This document shows positions 59,933 to 64,000 of a DNA stretch of 64,000 nt, piece after piece (position 1 is the first letter of the stretch; the number at the start of each line of letters is the position of its first letter). The stretch covers positions 1,302,001 through 1,366,000 of the forward strand of contig NW_017264199.1 in the NCBI RefSeq assembly GCF_001619985.1, read 5' to 3'. Both the position numbers and the translations under genes were made by a program. Source of the DNA: Xylona heveae TC161. Its lineage: Eukaryota > Ascomycota > Xylonomycetes > Xylonales > Xylonaceae. The notes beneath the pieces were generated by a model. That model had not been told where the DNA came from and made no database searches. It saw nothing but the letters and a program-made list of their open reading frames with translations.

Positions 59933-61917
59933 ATTTGTCCACTGTTCGTCCCGTCGGTTTTGTGAACAAGGAGACAGAGACTTTGAGATTTGAAAGATAT
60001 CGGACTCAAAGGGGGGACGAGGTCCAATGAGAAAGAAGGCTTAGGAGTTTTGAAGAGGAGTTTTGACAAGGTGTAGGCTGACCGATGCAAACCTGTTTAC
60101 CGTGCGATCTAAAGAAAGATCGAGCGATGTCGACGACGGACTCTTTTCGTCGTCGGGCTGCTAGTGCAGAGACTAAACGATGGGCAAGGGGGTTTTTGTC
60201 TCTGAGTGCAATTGTGGTGTGTGTGGGGTGTACGGAGCCACCGTATCGATATTGTTCAAAGGGCAAAGGTGAGATTAGAAGGGAAGAGCCAGGATTGAGC
60301 GGGAAAGAGCAAAAAGTGTAACGAATGGCCCACCTGATGATATGCACGGACGGGAGAGCAGGGGTGAAAATGTGTTCGAGGGTAGGCTGGTTCTCTCAAG
60401 GGGTTGTTGCTGGCAACAGACGAACAAAACTGGTGTACATAAGGTAAGTACCGTGCACAGCTGGCAGATAGGAATTATGGGTGCGAATAATGCCGCCCAG
60501 TTGGCCCCATTCCAGCGACCATCAAGGGTGAGAGTGAGAGAGAGACAGTGTTGATGTGGAAAGAGCCAGTGCAGTGGTCAATTCTCGGGTGGTTGGGAGA
60601 CGCGCGCGTTGCCCGTTTTTCCCAAGCGCGTGCGGCTGGGCAACATCTCGTTTCGGTTAACTAAGGTAAGCCCAATATCGGATCTTGGATGACCGTTGTC
60701 CTCTGTACCATCATGTACCTTTGAACAGTGAAATATTGGAGTACATTCGAGATATATTTTTAATTTGAGAAATTGAAAAGAAAAGTAAATTGTCCGCCGT
60801 TACAATTTACAGGATACGGGGCATCCTATAATCATGGTGTAGCAGCAATGATAACCCGGCAACAAAAGGTAAGATTGTGCATCGCTCCTTCCTACCCCGG
60901 TCGTGCTGTAGCAGGTTTGACATGGCTGTTCCTGGCCATGTGCGAAAGACGACTTGCACTCAAGTCTCAACAAGTCACTCTATTTGTCCGTGTCTCTACC
61001 AGGTACCTGACACTACTCCCCATTCGGGCATGGTAAGGTACCTAGTCTCTCTGACACATGATGGAGATGCTTTCGTCCGTCCCCGCCCATGACGAAGGAC
61101 GATCCAACTTCTGATTCCTTGACATTGACTGTAGTAGTCGAGAGACGCATTTAGCAATGAAGACGAATTCACTAGGGGGTTCCTTTTCTCGTCAATTTCA
61201 CCTGGACCGGGAAATATGGATTATTACTATTCCCAATTCCTTTTTGGTGAGAGTGGTAGTGATCATGATCCTGATGCTGATATCGATATCTCCAGCAGTA
61301 GAGTGTCTCAGCTCGTAGAGGATTTACCTATCGTTGCCGTGCTGATCATCTGCTCTTCCGCCTCCGTTTTCCATGAAGATCGCCGTTTTTATTCCCGGCT
61401 TGTTTCGTTCCTCTTCCCCATCCCCTGCCTGCTGCGATTCGCTTTCTCACTCTTTCCGTCCCCTCCACTCCTTCCCTCCTCCGCTCAATCTGTCGCCCTA
61501 TCAAGCGAGACCCCAACCACCAGAAACGGAAATCGAATTGCGACGCCTCTGGAACTGGGCCTGATCGACCCCAAGGCTACTCTCTCTTTCCCTTCTCCGC
61601 TCTCTCTCTTTCTCTCTTGATCGTTTTTTCTCCAGTCTCTTCATCTTCTTCGTGCAGCTTTCTTTTCGTCTTCTCCTGTCCTTCAAGGAGCTTGCTGATC
61701 GGTGGTCGTTGGATTGCCGTCAGCGTAGCACACGAGCATCTCATTTACCTTGCAAGACCTCTCGTTCGTTCGCATCCTTGCTCGGTGATTTGTCCCGCTC
61801 TGTTCTCGTGCTATCGAACGCCTCTTTCGTCTCCACACTTGGCATTCTGCATGTTTTGTTCAGCTCGTGACGCCGTGTGCTCGTTCGTTGCTTGAATCGG
61901 CCTTGGTCTTTTTCAAA
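59933..61917. other. 2-kb divergent intergenic region
   Basis: Carries the promoters of the WHI5/NRM1-type gene (minus) and the metalloproteinase gene (plus). CGCG-core sites lie at 60600-60631 (listed separately). The last 550 bases are pyrimidine-rich on the plus strand and look like a 5' leader. No coding frame is supported. Confidence 0.6.
60600..60631. promoter_or_regulatory. CGCG-rich site group upstream of the WHI5/NRM1-type gene
   Basis: ACGCG at 60600-60604 overlaps an alternating CGCGCGCGT run, and a further CGCGT lies at 60627-60631. These are MBF-core-like sequences about 670-700 bases before the gene. NRM1 in yeasts is itself an MBF target, so feedback control is possible but inferred. 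Confidence 0.35.
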
Positions 61918-64000
61918 ATGCCATTCTTTAAAGACCTCCGCAGACGGTCCAAGACCAGCTTCAAAACCGAAAAATCGTCCTCCAATGGCTCCCCCAACGG
62001 TGGTCCGGAAAGGACCCAGTCGTCGTCGACGCTCAATTCCGTATATGGACCTACTGGAGGTCCCGGAGCGACGACACCTCCCGCAATGCTGCAGTCAAAC
62101 ATGTCGTCGCCCAACCTTCAGGTTAGCAGGACAAATGGATCTACCCCGCCCGTCCCTCCACGACCCTCGCCGATTCCGCAACATCAACGATACAGCGTTT
62201 CGGTATGCCACCATTTGTCCCACCGCGCCCACGCGCCGCTGCTCTATGCCTTACTCTGCGTTGATCTCATTCATGTGAAACAAGAAAAGAGACGCTAACA
62301 TGCCTTTTCCGCTAGGGTTTGGGGAGCTCAAACGGCTCGCTGAAGACAATGTTGGCTACATCACCATATGCGCCGAGACTGTTATCGGTGTCGGAAAGCA
62401 CCTGGGTTAGCTTACCCCATGTACAGGTTTGATTCATTTCGCTGACTCTTTTCGAAAAAGGTTCATCAGAAGATTCTCCTAGTTTACGGCCAAATTGGTG
62501 ATCCGGCGCAGCAACCAATGGATGGTACATTGACGGTCTGCCACCACCAGGATTCATTCCCGGCCACTAGCTGGCCGGTCTGTGACTCGCACTTCAAGGC
62601 TCTAATCCATCTTACGCCTGGACCGAATCGGATCCGTCTGGATTTCACGTCGCCCAAACTTGCGTCCAATAATTCCCAAGCACATTCTTCGTGGACGAAC
62701 CTCTTTTACCTCCCGTTGAATGCGGCGCCGCCTCTGCAGCTGGTCATCTTACTGGGTAAGGATTCGCCCGGGACGTTTGATACAGTGCCAGAACGGCAAC
62801 AGAGAGAGGGTAATGGCTTGGATACGGCAATCCGCAAGTTCAAGATGGCAGCGTACCTCTGGCAGGCATTCACGGGGGAGCAAATGTATCGAAATCGCTT
62901 CGGGCGGAGGTGCTTCCGCTTTGAGGAAGAATGGCAGCGAGGAACGCTGAGCTGCCGTGATGCTGACACGGCGCAGATGCGAAATGAAGCAAAGATTCAC
63001 ATTGTCCGGACTGAGAAGACTGTTCAAGAACTCCGAGATTTGGATCTCGCGCAGCAGTATGATAAAGCAACCAAAAAGGGGGAGCTATTCTCGATAGCAT
63101 TGGATGCAGTGCGAGACCACTTTAAGCCTGCTCCGGGCCAGAAGCAATACGTTTCTGTATTACTCCTTGATGCTCACTGGGACACAAATGCTCGGACGAT
63201 TACTGGGCATGCTGCACTCGGAGGAGGCGCCGGAGACATTCAACTCGCCATCTTTGGCTCACATGCTCTGTACAGCTACCCTGCCTGCATCGAGGAAGTT
63301 GCCCCAGTCTTCTCCGACTGCACGCGCACAGATACCAACTTTGTTGCAAATGACTGTAACGAGTCTGGTAGTACCTGGGAAGCAGCCAATATCGGCATTG
63401 GCGCTCACTTGCACGAAACGGGCCACTTGTTTGGTTGTCCTCATCAAGAGTCGGGGGTCATGCTGCGCGACTATGTTCGACTGAATCGGAGTTTTACCTG
63501 TCGAGAACCGTATTCGACGCGGACCAAGTCACCTGGTCTCAAGCTCTGTTTACCAAAGGATGAATGTGCTTGGCATCGGTTAGACTGTCTCCGCTTCAGA
63601 TACCACCCGTGCTTCCGGCTGCCGACTGACGCCCCTTATGCATCGGATGAAAGTGTGCATGTGTGGACAGTGGACAATGGCCAGGCCATTGCCACTGCCG
63701 CTACGGGCGTCGCCTTTATTGAAGTGTTTGGCGAAGGGGATGACATTTGTCACTCATTCATTGAGTTTGGGGAGAGCAACGGAAACGGCTCTGGTGGACT
63801 ACCCAAACAAGTCAATCTCGCCGAGCCGGATTTGCGGGGTCGATTGCCAGATGACAAGCGCAATAAGCGACTAAAGCTTGTTCTGCATTCTGCTGCACAA
63901 GGCTCACACACGGTGGAGGACTTTGGACAGCTCATCTCGAAAACCTCACTATTGAAGTTACCAAATGGACAGACGGGGTTCCGAGGCGGAAAGCTTGGAT
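61918..64000 (+). CDS. Zinc metalloproteinase, fungal YIL108W-like family (3' end outside window)
   Basis: Exons 61918-62202, 62316-62405 and 62461 onward; the frame stays open to the right edge. After a Ser/Pro-rich disordered head (MPFFKDLRRRSK...) comes a conserved segment SPYAPRLLSVSESTW|VHQKILLVYGQIGDP. The catalytic part shows HETGHLFGCPH at residues 443-453, the extended HExxHxxGxxH zinc site of metzincins, preceded by EAANIGIGAHL and followed by GVMLRDYVRLNR. Cytosolic location is suggested by the lack of a signal peptide. The family is found across fungi with little known about substrates. The C-terminal (jacalin-like in homologues) part lies beyond 64000. At exon 2 two in-frame donors exist (62406 and 62427); the first gives a normal 55-nt intron. 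Confidence 0.85.

Noticed and set aside
1-64000. Mobile elements, RIP-mutated repeats or a secondary-metabolite cluster
   Set aside because: I saw no transposase, reverse transcriptase or integrase text, no long terminal or inverted repeats, no strongly AT-skewed block, and no PKS/NRPS/terpene enzymes beside the Zn2Cys6 or MFS genes.

Overview
The window is nuclear DNA of a filamentous ascomycete (Pezizomycotina). Introns are short (mostly 43-120 nt) with GT-AG ends and CTNAC-type branch sites, and most genes are recognisable single-copy fungal housekeeping genes. A member of the Eurotiomycetes is my best guess, made from protein resemblance only. I found no rRNA or tRNA gene, no CRISPR array, no virus-like element and no transposon that I could support.

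Layout. 1-4722: the end of a DHA1-type MFS transporter, then MSH2. 4723-12798: an 8-kb gene-poor stretch in front of an unrecognised regulator-like gene at 12799-14712. That gene carries three copies of a 62-residue helix-turn-helix-like unit and a basic GRPRGRP (AT-hook-like) motif. Its apparent stop codon lies inside a good splice donor, so I join it to two more exons. 14973-19235 (minus strand): GPI1, a small membrane-protein locus that reads in several frames, and an 83-residue MDM35 gene in four exons. 19571-32415 (plus strand): RRP6, a Ras-GAP with a RasGAP C-terminal domain, and a 146-residue fungal protein. 33362-39280: kinetochore MIS14, a 3-kb microsatellite-rich gap and an unrecognised acidic, Asn/Gly-rich protein. 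39868-45520 (minus): SEC14 and the 13-exon CWH43. 45899-52074: UTP6, a mitochondrial RF-1-domain (GGQ) hydrolase and NAB3. 53011-64000: a Zn2Cys6 regulator, a LETM1-like mitochondrial protein, a WHI5/NRM1-type cell-cycle repressor and the first two thirds of a metzincin-motif zinc metalloproteinase that runs off the right edge.

The genes are not an operon or a biosynthetic cluster, but some themes recur. RNA processing: RRP6, NAB3 and UTP6. GPI-anchor biology: GPI1 makes the first intermediate and CWH43 remodels the lipid. Mitochondria: MDM35, the GGQ protein and the LETM1-like protein. G1/S control: CGCG-core sites resembling the MBF element lie upstream of both MSH2 and the WHI5/NRM1 gene.

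Most exon joins below were worked out by hand from reading frame, splice consensus and remembered family sequence. They are internally phase-consistent but are not checked against transcripts.
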